This document shows, piece by piece, positions 42,989-52,410 of a stretch of DNA of 64,000 nucleotides. How positions within the stretch are numbered: the stretch's first letter is position 1; every line of letters begins with the position of its first letter. The translations under genes were made by a program, and so were the position numbers. Source of the stretch: G942493375 sp942493375 (GTDB lineage: Bacteria; Armatimonadota; UBA5829); contig OW818698.1 of assembly GCA_942493375.1 (NCBI GenBank), positions 1,984,001 to 2,048,000 on the forward strand, read 5' to 3'. Under the pieces are notes generated by a model. The model was not told the origin of the DNA, did no database searches, and saw nothing but the letters and a program-made list of their open reading frames with translations.

Positions 42989-44347
42989 CTAATCGTCTCT
43001 AAAGGGATCCCCGCACGTCTGATATGCTTTCAGTCTCCTGAAGAAGTCTGATGCTACCTTTTTGTCCTGGGGACTTTGGGCAAGGTAGTAAACATCCAGT
43101 GCATAACAACTCAGCATCCTGGGTTGAGCTTGTTTTATGTATTGCCATCTAACAATATCCACAGCCGGGTCCAGTGTAGGGCATGATGCCTTGCTAAAGC
43201 TCATTAATCCCAGCCGATCCTTGTGTGGGCCAGCGATCTGTATCGCTAGCTCATGCCAATAAGCCAAATAGCTGTCTTGAATTCCATGAGAGTATTCATG
43301 CATAACATAGTTTATTTCAGGAGCCTCAAATATGGATGGAAGATCAATCCCGCACTGCCGACCAAATGGAGCATCGCCCATATAGAAAGGAGGAACGGCG
43401 TATTCATTGGTAAACTCCTCATAGGGCAAAGTCCACCCGCTGGAACCAAAATAGACCACACCCCTCCACCGTGGGCCATTAAATAATTCATGCATCTGTC
43501 GACTTAACGGCTTGAGGAAGTTGTTCAGGTATGTCTTGCATCTCCACATATCAAAATGCTGCCATACGCCAGAATTCCTGGGCCTGTCAACATACCGCTC
43601 AAAACTGAAATGTTGCGGAATATTGAAGCCCGGATAATACTCAGTCATACCACCGCCATTAGCAACCATATGCGGTTGATGTACGGGGAATTTGTCTACC
43701 AGCTTATCCTTATGGACTACATTGTTCTCCCGGCAATACTCACCCCAGCTTTCCAGACAATAATCGCTGTATGTAGGCCTCCAGTGATACAAATGAGGAC
43801 TGGTTGTAGACATAACGTTCAGATTCGCACCCAGATGCTCCTCTGGCCAGAACATTCCGTGCAATGTATCACTCGGAAAATGCTTCAATACACATTCATA
43901 ATTGGCTTCCAGGAACCACTTCACAGCATCCGGATTCATACGATCGATATCCGGCCTGCGTTTGACATCTCTCAGCGCATGAGTTATCTTCCCGGTCTCA
44001 TCCATCCACTTACTGTTATATTCCTGAGGCATATATGGATAGAGGTCTATCTGTTTAAAAAACCTCGGAGCAAACCAGAGTTCAATCCCCATTCCCGAAG
44101 CTGCCTTAGCCACTTCGATCACTGGAGCAAGTTCCGACTGGTCATACACCATCGGTATATACTCAATACCATCCACATGTTCCTTCACATAATCCAGATA
44201 TGGCTGCGCTTCCTCAACCGAAGTAAATGACCAGTTGGGGACATGCCTCCATTCAGCACCGGTAACTATAAGCTCCTGCGGTAGAAAATAACCGTGGCAA
44301 ACAGGATTTACCTTATAATCAATTTTGTTAATGATTTCATTTCCCAC
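42989..44347 (-). CDS. Glycosidase-like TIM-barrel protein (unassigned)
   Basis: This 452-residue cytoplasmic protein (GTG start, AGAGGT upstream) shows barrel-type strands: ELWFAPRFFKQ, HGMFWPEEHLG (about 164, candidate acid residues), then GVVYFGSSGWTLPYE, and NYVMHEYSHG with SHG at about 357. I do not recognise a family. Position between the CBM9-like giant protein (19 bp upstream) and the beta-helix enzyme (12 bp downstream) suggests sugar catabolism. A metal role for HEYSH is possible but speculative. Confidence 0.55.
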   Translation of the reverse strand: MGNEIINKIDYKVNPVCHGYFLPQELIVTGAEWRHVPNWSFTSVEEAQPYLDYVKEHVDGIEYIPMVYDQSELAPVIEVAKAASGMGIELWFAPRFFKQIDLYPYMPQEYNSKWMDETGKITHALRDVKRRPDIDRMNPDAVKWFLEANYECVLKHFPSDTLHGMFWPEEHLGANLNVMSTTSPHLYHWRPTYSDYCLESWGEYCRENNVVHKDKLVDKFPVHQPHMVANGGGMTEYYPGFNIPQHFSFERYVDRPRNSGVWQHFDMWRCKTYLNNFLKPLSRQMHELFNGPRWRGVVYFGSSGWTLPYEEFTNEYAVPPFYMGDAPFGRQCGIDLPSIFEAPEINYVMHEYSHGIQDSYLAYWHELAIQIAGPHKDRLGLMSFSKASCPTLDPAVDIVRWQYIKQAQPRMLSCYALDVYYLAQSPQDKKVASDFFRRLKAYQTCGDPFRDD

Positions 44348-44366
44348 TTTACTACCTCTGTATATG

Positions 44367-47300
44367 CTACTCAGCCTTAAAACTTATCTTGCCAAACTGA
44401 CTTGGATCTCTGAATACACTTGTCTGAGGTGACCAACTGGAGAGTTCCCATACCGGCTTACGTTCTCTTGCAAGGTTAACCCGCCAGGTCTCACCATTCT
44501 TCGGCGCTCCACCCAGTACAGACATTGGTATAGCCATCTCCGCCATCCAACTCCCCTTATCAATCGATACAGCTCTTTTCCACTCGGGGTTCCACTGGTC
44601 AGTCTCTGAGAGAGATGATTTTGACCCATCCTTTTCGATTGTAATCTGTTTGCCATCAAAGTATTCCCCACCTGCACCCAGGATAAAATGCATCATATTG
44701 TCTGCATTGCCGGTCTTGTCGATTAGCACTTCAACGCAGTCAGAATCCCAGGTGTCCACATCCCTGGCCCGGTTGGGACGGATTACCATATCTGAAATTC
44801 TGGCTTCATCGCAGTTGAAGAGAACATAGAGATTGTCATTATCCCATGCGATATATGTTTTGGTCCTGGCGAGAGGCTCCAGTTTAGAATCCAACAATCG
44901 CAAATCATCCAGTAGAGCGCCTTCCTCCAGGTATGAATTGTCCAGCTTGCCATCAACTATCGGTGCCGGTCTGTATCCACCTTTAAGCCTTGTAACTGTA
45001 ATAGTCTTACTTGAAGTGCCCGGCTGCAAGGCATCGTATTTTCCTGCGTCATCTGGGAGAACAAAGGCTTTCACTGGCTCATATAAATCAGGATATACCA
45101 GGCCAAGCTTGGAGGAGTCCAGTAGCGCCATAGCCTTAGACAGATAATGGCGTGCCAGATCAAAATCGTTTTTCTGAGAACTCCGGTAAGCCGCTTGCTC
45201 AAACGCAGAGACTTTGGCTTGTATCTTTGGGGTAGCTTTCTCTTTTAGCATCCTGACCTGCGTCATCAGCGCCATATCTTCATTCAGATCACTCCAGGCA
45301 AGCCCTCTATCCAGCATCATTATGGCATTTTTTAGCCCGCTTGCCATTAGAGTATTGCACCCGATCACGTTGGCATACACCATTTCACCGGTAGTCACAG
45401 AGTATATCAAAGGGAAATCTATTCCGTTAAACCGTCCGTACCAATGCTGCCTGCGTATAGAAGCATAATCAATAACATGGAGCTCTCCACTGATCCAGAA
45501 AGCCGTCAGCATCCTTGGTTTAGCAGTCCCGGCTTTAGTCCTTAACTCCGGATTCCTGGTCCATTCTTCAAAAAGCTTTGTTTTTGGACCGACGAGTTTT
45601 GCCATGTATTCATGAACACTCTCATCTCGTCCACAGTAATAGAATAACTCAGCAATATCATGAGGCAATCTTATCTGGTAGTTATTGTCGATATCCTGTT
45701 GCATAAAGCTCTGATAACAGGGGTTTGGACAGCCTGCAATCAATTCTCCCAGCCATTTACCTACTTCGTCTACCGAAACCCCTGCCCCACCTTTTGCGCC
45801 ATCCAGCACTTCCCAGAGTTCATCAGCAACATAAACCCGGGTTCTGTAAGGTGCAAGACTCCTGCGCAGAAAGTTATCTGTCCTTGAGTTCGCGATGAAC
45901 TGCTCAGGAGACTGCAGGAAATAGGGACTACCCTCAGTTATATCTGCAGACCTCTGTTTGGCATACTGGATATACTCCCTCACAAACCCCTGGCTTATCG
46001 TGTATGCCCCTTGCCTCATGTTCTCCTTGCACTGAAGCTCTAAAAGCTGATCCTGCAGATCAAGAGGAATCTGGGAGTAGTACGAACGCAAATACTGAGG
46101 ATGGTAAAGCCAGGGAGACACAGTTCCGAAATGCCTCAAATCCTGGGGGGACATACCCAGAGGGCTATACATCGTACAACCCTGGAATAGTACATTTGGA
46201 ATCACCCTGACCGATAAAGGCAGACTCCCCTTCGAGCCAGTTACCTGCCATTTGAGTATAAAATCATAATTGCCGAATGTCTCCTCAACAGGTTTTATGC
46301 GAAGCAGGATTTCCTTAGCACTCTTTGCTGCAACTTTTATTGCAGGAGGAGTAGTTTTCCAGAAAGCCTGCTCAGTATATTTGGGCACCTTCACAGGCAG
46401 CACCACCGGCTCATTAATTGACCATTCTACCGGATCAGATTCCACCACTGCAGATTCCATCCAGGCTGATTTGGCGATGTCGAGTTTATACACGCGTTCC
46501 TTCTGCGATGCGTTTTTCATTACAATCCTGAAATAGCAAGGCAGCGGATTTATTTGGGCAACTTTTAATGGCCTCAATTCCCAGCCATTAAAGTTATTAG
46601 GCCATATCCTTGTAGTTTCCAGGCTTCTGTCATGTGCGACAACGAGAGAGGCCGATATCTTTTGTGTCCCTGTTTTTATTGACAAAGGCTTCAAGATATC
46701 AGCTAAGACCTGTTTTCCTCTGCTTCCAATACGATAATCGACTCTAAAGTCACCTGAACCAGCAGTGAATGCCATCCTGCGAATAGCTCCTCCAGCCAGG
46801 TATGTCAACGCTCCATTACAAGCCATATAGTCCCAGAAGTACTCGTGAACACCTTTCCGGCCTTCACCGGTGTAAAGCGGGTGAACTTCAGGATGGTCTT
46901 TTAAGTAATCTCTGGCCCACACCCATCCGATCTCCCCAGGATCAAGCCAAATCTCCTCAGATGCAGACACAAGTCCCTTTGCTCTCAGTTCAAGAGAAGC
47001 ATCTCTATAACCAAAGAAAGCAAAAGTGGATTTGCCTGGCAGATTGCGTTTCCTATCAGTCAGCTGGCTGAACCGGACTGCTGTCTTACCATTAGTACTC
47101 ATATAGTTATAAGGATGACAACCTATGAAAACACTCAGATTGCGGGGACCATTTTTCCAACTGCAGAGAATTCGTCCATCAGAGTAAACCGCAACCAGAC
47201 GTGTGGATCCTGACCCGTTCCATTTCAACACTATTCTCTGGATCGATCTGGAAGATACCTTGATATCTCCGGATGGGTTCCAATCCACAGCATATTCGCG

Positions 47301-47666
47301 CAGATAACTACCCTGAAATGATTCCTCAAGCACCTGCGGCCGCATTCCCTGGATTAACCCGTTACCAGCATCGATGATTATTCTTCCAAAACGTCCCCTG
47401 ACCAGAATCATCCGTCTGGACTGCTCCAGGCCTTTCAGGATATTCATAGCCTGATTAGTATTGTATGGAGATACTCTCATGGAGTGCTGATATATGGCCG
47501 GACTGATGGTTGGCTGCATCCTGGATGGCAGCCACTGTCCACATGTAACCTCGTCAACTCGCAAGACTTCCGAAGGTCCTAAACGGGGGTCATTTGCATC
47601 AACAATTTGCTGATTTGCTTCAACTGATACAACAGACAGGAGGGTGATAAGAATCAATGAAAGCAT
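44367..47666 (-). CDS. Very large exported protein with C-terminal CBM9-like domain
   Basis: This is about 1099 residues from an ATG at 47666, starting with a signal peptide (MLSLILITLLSVVSVEA). An earlier reading-frame start would overlap the upstream URO-D gene, and no strong ribosome binding site exists for either; the start remains uncertain. The N-terminal ~500 residues contain beta-rich blocks (GRIIIDAGNG, WLDPGEIGWVWARDYL). The middle is helical (EEWTRNPELRTKAGTAKPRMLTAFW). The C-terminal ~190 residues are CBM9-like: APIVDGKLDNSYLEEGALL, KTYIAWDNDNLYVLFNCDEA, CVEVLIDKTGNADNMMHF, and GETWRVNLARERKP. It probably binds and may act on a polysaccharide; no catalytic motif was recognised. 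Confidence 0.65.
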   Translation of the reverse strand: MLSLILITLLSVVSVEANQQIVDANDPRLGPSEVLRVDEVTCGQWLPSRMQPTISPAIYQHSMRVSPYNTNQAMNILKGLEQSRRMILVRGRFGRIIIDAGNGLIQGMRPQVLEESFQGSYLREYAVDWNPSGDIKVSSRSIQRIVLKWNGSGSTRLVAVYSDGRILCSWKNGPRNLSVFIGCHPYNYMSTNGKTAVRFSQLTDRKRNLPGKSTFAFFGYRDASLELRAKGLVSASEEIWLDPGEIGWVWARDYLKDHPEVHPLYTGEGRKGVHEYFWDYMACNGALTYLAGGAIRRMAFTAGSGDFRVDYRIGSRGKQVLADILKPLSIKTGTQKISASLVVAHDRSLETTRIWPNNFNGWELRPLKVAQINPLPCYFRIVMKNASQKERVYKLDIAKSAWMESAVVESDPVEWSINEPVVLPVKVPKYTEQAFWKTTPPAIKVAAKSAKEILLRIKPVEETFGNYDFILKWQVTGSKGSLPLSVRVIPNVLFQGCTMYSPLGMSPQDLRHFGTVSPWLYHPQYLRSYYSQIPLDLQDQLLELQCKENMRQGAYTISQGFVREYIQYAKQRSADITEGSPYFLQSPEQFIANSRTDNFLRRSLAPYRTRVYVADELWEVLDGAKGGAGVSVDEVGKWLGELIAGCPNPCYQSFMQQDIDNNYQIRLPHDIAELFYYCGRDESVHEYMAKLVGPKTKLFEEWTRNPELRTKAGTAKPRMLTAFWISGELHVIDYASIRRQHWYGRFNGIDFPLIYSVTTGEMVYANVIGCNTLMASGLKNAIMMLDRGLAWSDLNEDMALMTQVRMLKEKATPKIQAKVSAFEQAAYRSSQKNDFDLARHYLSKAMALLDSSKLGLVYPDLYEPVKAFVLPDDAGKYDALQPGTSSKTITVTRLKGGYRPAPIVDGKLDNSYLEEGALLDDLRLLDSKLEPLARTKTYIAWDNDNLYVLFNCDEARISDMVIRPNRARDVDTWDSDCVEVLIDKTGNADNMMHFILGAGGEYFDGKQITIEKDGSKSSLSETDQWNPEWKRAVSIDKGSWMAEMAIPMSVLGGAPKNGETWRVNLARERKPVWELSSWSPQTSVFRDPSQFGKISFKAE

Positions 47667-47682
47667 TTTGGGGTTCAATATA

Positions 47683-48756
47683 CTACCACTCACTATCCAG
47701 CTTCTCCATAATCCGGTAATACTTAATGTAGTTTTCAACCGAGATATCGCTGTCAATCGAGTGGGTCCCTATTATCACCCCGCCATCTTTGGCTACTTCA
47801 AGAATGCTCCTAGCCTGTTCTTCTATCCTCTTCTCATCGCCGCTCGGAATCACCAGTATATTACACATTCCACCGATAAGGATCAGCTTGTTTCCATACT
47901 TACTCTTGACTTCAGGAACTGTCATACCAGCCGTCGGATTCACTCCCTGGACGCCATCAAAACCAGCCTCTATCAGCAAGTCCAGCAGAGGCAGGCAGTT
48001 GCCGTCGCAATGCAGGATAATTTTGCTGGCGCCTTTTGATTTAATAGCCGATATCAACTTCTTGTAGGGCTCCAGATACACCACTTCAAATGTATCCGGT
48101 GAGATTATAGAGGACTTATTATTGCCAAGTTCATCATATAGCCAGAATGCAGTATCATAAGTGTTTGTAGCTTCCAGACACTTTTCTGCCTCAGGAATCA
48201 GGAAATCCACCAGCCTGTCCGCTACCGCCCGACAGAATGGGACATCCTCCACTAAATCCATCAGCAGATTAAACTCACCTCGCAGGTAGTATGAAGGCAT
48301 AAACAGCCCCATAACACCCCCAACCGGCACCGACCTGTCGCTAAACTGAGTAGATCCCGAGGTAAAATATCCAGCCGTTTCAGGAGTCCAGGGATCTTCA
48401 AATACAAGTTTGTCTAGATTGCTCTTATCATCAAGGACAGTTTCTACAACCTCATAAAAGATTCCATTGTGACTGCATCTCTGCACCCTACCCCAGCTGT
48501 CCATCTGAAGATACTTACCGCCGCCCAATTCTTCACGCCGGACTCTGCTCCTGAATGGTCCTTCTTGAATTGCCCACACTGTGCCGATATCTATCTTCGG
48601 GTAATCATAATAGATCTCATAAAAATCCGCAGAATCGTTCTTACCCGTTGCAGCGCGCCAGTTCTCCACATACCCGTCCAAAAACACTTCATACCGCGGA
48701 CAACGGTCAGCCTTCTGATGATTAAGCGCAGCAATCACTCGTTCTCTAGAGGTCAT
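47683..48756 (-). CDS. URO-D-like protein 4
   Basis: This 357-residue protein is the closest here to MtaA/CmuA-like URO-D proteins: MTSRERVIAALNHQKADRCP at the start (the standard opening), IILHCDGNCLPLLDLLIEAGFDGVQGVNP (H-x-D-G.C; MtaA has H-x-C-G), and KLILIGGMCNILVIPSGDEKRIEEQARSIL. GGAGAG precedes the ATG. It sits 19 bp after the alpha/alpha-toroid gene and 16 bp before the CBM9 giant, so it is in the operon. Function: unknown methyl- or decarboxyl-transfer. Confidence 0.85.
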   Translation of the reverse strand: MTSRERVIAALNHQKADRCPRYEVFLDGYVENWRAATGKNDSADFYEIYYDYPKIDIGTVWAIQEGPFRSRVRREELGGGKYLQMDSWGRVQRCSHNGIFYEVVETVLDDKSNLDKLVFEDPWTPETAGYFTSGSTQFSDRSVPVGGVMGLFMPSYYLRGEFNLLMDLVEDVPFCRAVADRLVDFLIPEAEKCLEATNTYDTAFWLYDELGNNKSSIISPDTFEVVYLEPYKKLISAIKSKGASKIILHCDGNCLPLLDLLIEAGFDGVQGVNPTAGMTVPEVKSKYGNKLILIGGMCNILVIPSGDEKRIEEQARSILEVAKDGGVIIGTHSIDSDISVENYIKYYRIMEKLDSEW

Positions 48757-48775
48757 ATCATCTCTCCATTTTCAT

Positions 48776-49981
48776 TCACCAGCTCATAACCGGCAACCCG
48801 TCCCTGGCATCTGCAAGTGCTGCCTGGAATCCAACATGGTTCTCATTAACACACAGATCCGCGATCCGTGCAGCAGAAAAATGCGCCAGCGCAGTTGCGA
48901 AAGGCCTGCAGAAAAGCCCATGGTATGTTATACCCTCAACTCCAACCATACACGCCATCTGCCTGTCTATCATTACCTCAATCTCAGGAGTAACACCCGT
49001 TGACTTAGCCGATTCCGCAAGCAACCACGAAAGACCGAGTTGGTAGCAGCGGTAATCCTTGGCATCCTGCCAGATCCCACCCATTTCCTGATTTCTATAC
49101 AGCCAGTCACTAAATTCAACCCATCGCAGCTTGAGAGCATCAAGTGCAGTCACAGGACCTCCACCGGATGTATCCCCGACCTCATCTGCCTTAACCCGGT
49201 TGAGAGCCGCAGTCACTTCCTCTGTTTTATCATTGGTCACTGCACTAATGGATGGAGCTGGTCTAGAATCAAGTATCCTGCAAACACTCTCTGAATTGAG
49301 ACCATTTACAATCCCTTCACCTGCATACATAACCACTTCTGTAGCTGCAAGCCCCCAGTTATTGCAAGGAGTGTTTTTATAATCGTAAACGGACAAATAC
49401 TCAAGCTGAGGTATAACCGCATCCAGATACTTCGCCTCGCCGGTAAGTTCATAAAGATCAATCAACACTTGCACCAGCAGCGAACAAGCACACCAGTACT
49501 GCTTCCAGGGATTGATACTGTGACCAAGAATCCCTACCCCCATCACCCCGCTCTCATCTGCATATTTACCAAGCACATAGTCTGCAAACATCTGCACACT
49601 GGCTACATAGTCAGGCCTGCGGGGAGAATCCGGGTATGCTTTTACAGTATCCAGAATTGCCGCAGCAGATGAACACGCATCCGCAACGCACGAGCAGGAG
49701 GGTACACCATTTGCATCACGGTTGGCTGCATACCCCATATAATACATATTCTCTTCAGCAACTCCCTGAGTAGACAGAGCACGATCGCAGAACGAATGAG
49801 CAACCTGTTTCACCTGCCCAAGGTGCAAGACCCTGTCAGAGATAATCGCAGCCCGTATCTCATACGCTTCCTCAAAAGTTGGACCGATAGTATACGCCAT
49901 ACCACAGTCCCACACATCATTCATGCTCCACCACCGTGTCAATCGGAGCAGCGCCTCTGCGGTGTTTCTATAACTTATCAT
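48776..49981 (-). CDS. Probable (alpha/alpha) toroid protein, unknown sugar enzyme
   Basis: This 401-residue protein has repeated helices (WSMNDVWDCGMAYTIGPTFEEAYEIRAAI, WCACSLLVQVLIDLYELTGEAKYLDAVIPQLEYL, WNNWG-type segments), as in alpha/alpha-barrel hydrolases and lyases. The acid and histidine residues of GH88 or AGE enzymes are not clearly present. Cys-rich SCSCVADACSS near residue 95 is unusual. CAGGAG precedes the ATG. It lies within the operon, 25 bp after URO-D 5 and 19 bp before URO-D 4, so a role in uptake or processing of the same substrate is inferred. Confidence 0.45.
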   Translation of the reverse strand: MISYRNTAEALLRLTRWWSMNDVWDCGMAYTIGPTFEEAYEIRAAIISDRVLHLGQVKQVAHSFCDRALSTQGVAEENMYYMGYAANRDANGVPSCSCVADACSSAAAILDTVKAYPDSPRRPDYVASVQMFADYVLGKYADESGVMGVGILGHSINPWKQYWCACSLLVQVLIDLYELTGEAKYLDAVIPQLEYLSVYDYKNTPCNNWGLAATEVVMYAGEGIVNGLNSESVCRILDSRPAPSISAVTNDKTEEVTAALNRVKADEVGDTSGGGPVTALDALKLRWVEFSDWLYRNQEMGGIWQDAKDYRCYQLGLSWLLAESAKSTGVTPEIEVMIDRQMACMVGVEGITYHGLFCRPFATALAHFSAARIADLCVNENHVGFQAALADARDGLPVMSW

Positions 49982-50006
49982 TGTCGATCTCCTGCGAATC
50001 TGTCAT

Positions 50007-51146
50007 CTAAGCTCTAATTTCACGACTGAGTTCCAGATACTGTGTCCATACCTCAAGGCTGATTTTATCGGAGACACCACCGGCATCCATCAGGATAAAC
50101 CCTCCCCCAGAGCGTCCAACAGAGACTACCCTCTCAAGAAAAGTCCGCTGTTCATCAATATTCCATTCAAATATATTCTTATCCAACCCACCAATCAGCG
50201 TAATTTTCCTGCCATATTCTGCCTTCAAAGCAGCAAGGTCCATTCCATCAGTAGGATCCAGCGGATTTATCATATCAAAACCCACTTCCACCAGGTCAGC
50301 AAATATTTTGTTTATATTTCCGTGGCTATGCAAATGGGTGTAACGCCCACCATAGGAGTGCACAAGGTCGTTGAGCCGGACATACCAGGGTTTTATAAAC
50401 TCCCGAAACGTATCCGGTGAGATAAGCATACTTTCACCAGAGCCCAGATCATCGCACAGCGTTATGCAATCAACTCCGGCATCCAGCATATGGCGTGCTG
50501 CTGACAGGTTCCATTCTCCCAGGGCACCTATAAGCACTCTCATCCCATCCGGGTTCAAATGGAAGCCCATCAACACTTCCGGGTAATCCATTAGAAAGTA
50601 GTGCAGCCCGCTGAAAAATCCGTTTATATGCCCGTGTGTAAACTCGCCATGTTCCTTAAACCAGGTCACATCCTCTGCAAAACCATGATATCTGCCAGGA
50701 TCATCCGGATCAGGGAGAACAGGTTCAACGATCTCCTCAGCTGATTTCATCGGCAGGCAAACAATATGATAGTTGTGCGGATCAAGCTGGTAATAGTGCT
50801 GCGCACCCGTCTCATAGAGCACTTTGAAATAATTATCACCCCGTTCGATAATTCTACCCCGGAACTCACCTGGCCCACCGTGTCCAAAACTGGAATTAGC
50901 CCCCTTACCAACACCAACAGAACATTTCCCGATATAACTATTGAGATTTACTGCTGCCTGCCGCTCAATATCATCGAGTGGAGCAGGCAAATACCCCCCG
51001 TCTTTCGGTATAAAATAATAAGATGGATAAATCAATCCAGGGGACAGCTTTTCAGCAGTTGGACGATTATAGAACCCCATATTCCACTGCGGAACAGGTC
51101 CTTCGCAGTGGTTCAAGCATGCCAGCATAGAATCTCTATTGGTCAA
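50007..51146 (-). CDS. URO-D-like protein 5
   Basis: This is a 379-residue protein. It starts MTNRDSMLACLNHCEGPVPQ (standard URO-D opening). Later it has GMRVLIGALGEWNLSAARHMLDAGVDCITLCDDLGSGESML, then RYTHLHSHGNINKIFADLVEVGFDMINPLDPTDGMD, then ITLIGGLDKNIFE. The metal-site position reads HSHGN. The TTG start at 51146 has GGAGG 6 bases before it and overlaps the epimerase gene end by 11 bp, so translation is coupled. Fifth URO-D-like protein in a 17 kb stretch. Confidence 0.85.
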   Translation of the reverse strand: MTNRDSMLACLNHCEGPVPQWNMGFYNRPTAEKLSPGLIYPSYYFIPKDGGYLPAPLDDIERQAAVNLNSYIGKCSVGVGKGANSSFGHGGPGEFRGRIIERGDNYFKVLYETGAQHYYQLDPHNYHIVCLPMKSAEEIVEPVLPDPDDPGRYHGFAEDVTWFKEHGEFTHGHINGFFSGLHYFLMDYPEVLMGFHLNPDGMRVLIGALGEWNLSAARHMLDAGVDCITLCDDLGSGESMLISPDTFREFIKPWYVRLNDLVHSYGGRYTHLHSHGNINKIFADLVEVGFDMINPLDPTDGMDLAALKAEYGRKITLIGGLDKNIFEWNIDEQRTFLERVVSVGRSGGGFILMDAGGVSDKISLEVWTQYLELSREIRA

Positions 51147-52329
51147 CTCTAACCTCCATTACCGGGATTCTGTTATCGAAGAGGTCGATAAGATAGATCA
51201 ATGCACGGGGCAGGTGGAATGGGTCCTTCACAGGAAGCGCTGCCGATTCTGCTTTGTTACCATACCGGTCCAGCCACTGAGTCCATTCGCCGCCAGGCAC
51301 AGGATAGTGTGAGAAAGCATATTCCCGCACTCTCTCATGCCACTGCATGCACCATTCCTCGCCCGTAATTAAATGGCAGTATGCAGTCGCCACCAGAGCT
51401 TCCACCTGCACCCACCAGGGCTTACAGTCAGGCTTATTCCAGGCAACAGGCTCCCTGCCATCAACATCAAAAGCCAGTTTCAGCCCACCATATTCAGAGT
51501 CCCACGCCAGCTCCAAATGCCTGTGTATAGCGTCACAGCAGCGCGGAATCTGCTCCTTGTGATCTGGATCATTCTCGAAGATGCTGATTAAAAACCACAT
51601 CGCTTCAATGACATGTCCAGGAATGCACACCCGTCCCTCAGGCGTTTCCAGAAGACCTCCATCCGCTTTTACAAACTCCCGAAACAACTGCTTCTCAGCA
51701 TCCCAAAAATCCGCTAGGAGCTCATCAGCAAGCTTCATTCCTGACTGGTATATATCATCTCTACCAAGAATTCTGCCCAGATTGCAACAGACAAATGAAA
51801 ACAGCATCCGTATGCCCATAACCTTGGAACCAGCCGAAAGCTCATAAGGCGCAATTCGATAGCTGCCGGGCGTTAAAATACGCTCAAGTGTGCGCTCCCA
51901 GGTCTCAACAGCCAAATCAGCCGCTCTTTGATCACCTGAAGCAACGTAATACTCCCCCAACCCATTCATCACAAATCCATCAACATAAATGCTCTCATCC
52001 GCCTGGAGAACGCATCCCTGGGAATCAAGTCTGTACATCCATCTGCCCTGGTCATCCCGTCCATGAGTATAAAGATATCCGGCAATGCCATGCGCCACAT
52101 CTAACCACTCAACTCGCTGCTCCACCCGGTTGTACAACGCAGAAAACGTCCACAACGCCCTCCCCTGAGACCACAGGAACCTGTCACCAGACAACAACCT
52201 CCCGTCATCATCCAGGCAGTTATTTAAAGCGCCATCCTCCGAACCAAGTGAATACCCCATCCAAAAAGGCACCACCTCATCCAAAAGCACCCGCCTGTAA
52301 GCCCGTCCATAATCCAGAAGTTGCAACAA
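51136..52329 (-). CDS. N-acylglucosamine 2-epimerase (AGE) family sugar epimerase
   Basis: This 397-residue alpha/alpha-barrel protein has AGE landmarks: DDDGRLLSGDRFLWSQGRALWTFSALYNR near the start, GHVIEAMWFLI (His/Glu) near 236, WWVQVEALVATAYCHL near 313, and a late GGEWTQWLDRYG. The family epimerises C2 of hexoses or N-acetylhexosamines (also mannose or cellobiose). The TTG start at 52329 is preceded by GGAG. It overlaps URO-D 5 downstream. Substrate not assigned; it would supply isomerised sugars from the operon's polysaccharide. Confidence 0.88.
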   Translation of the reverse strand: MLQLLDYGRAYRRVLLDEVVPFWMGYSLGSEDGALNNCLDDDGRLLSGDRFLWSQGRALWTFSALYNRVEQRVEWLDVAHGIAGYLYTHGRDDQGRWMYRLDSQGCVLQADESIYVDGFVMNGLGEYYVASGDQRAADLAVETWERTLERILTPGSYRIAPYELSAGSKVMGIRMLFSFVCCNLGRILGRDDIYQSGMKLADELLADFWDAEKQLFREFVKADGGLLETPEGRVCIPGHVIEAMWFLISIFENDPDHKEQIPRCCDAIHRHLELAWDSEYGGLKLAFDVDGREPVAWNKPDCKPWWVQVEALVATAYCHLITGEEWCMQWHERVREYAFSHYPVPGGEWTQWLDRYGNKAESAALPVKDPFHLPRALIYLIDLFDNRIPVMEVRVDQ

Positions 52330-52339
52330 CCTATATCTC

Positions 52340-52396
52340 CGTTATGAATCCAGAATCCAGAAGTCAGAATCCAGAATATTTGTGTCTTCCGACTTC
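52340..52396. repeat. GAATCCAGAATCCAGAAGTC phrase repeat
   Basis: A 10 bp phrase repeated about three times (TGAATCCAGAATCCAGAAGT, CAGAATCCAGAATATTTGTG), closing with an inverted CTTCCGACTTCTGGAT. It lies between two genes of the operon. Confidence 0.6.
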
Positions 52397-52410
52397 TGGA
52401 TATATATACT

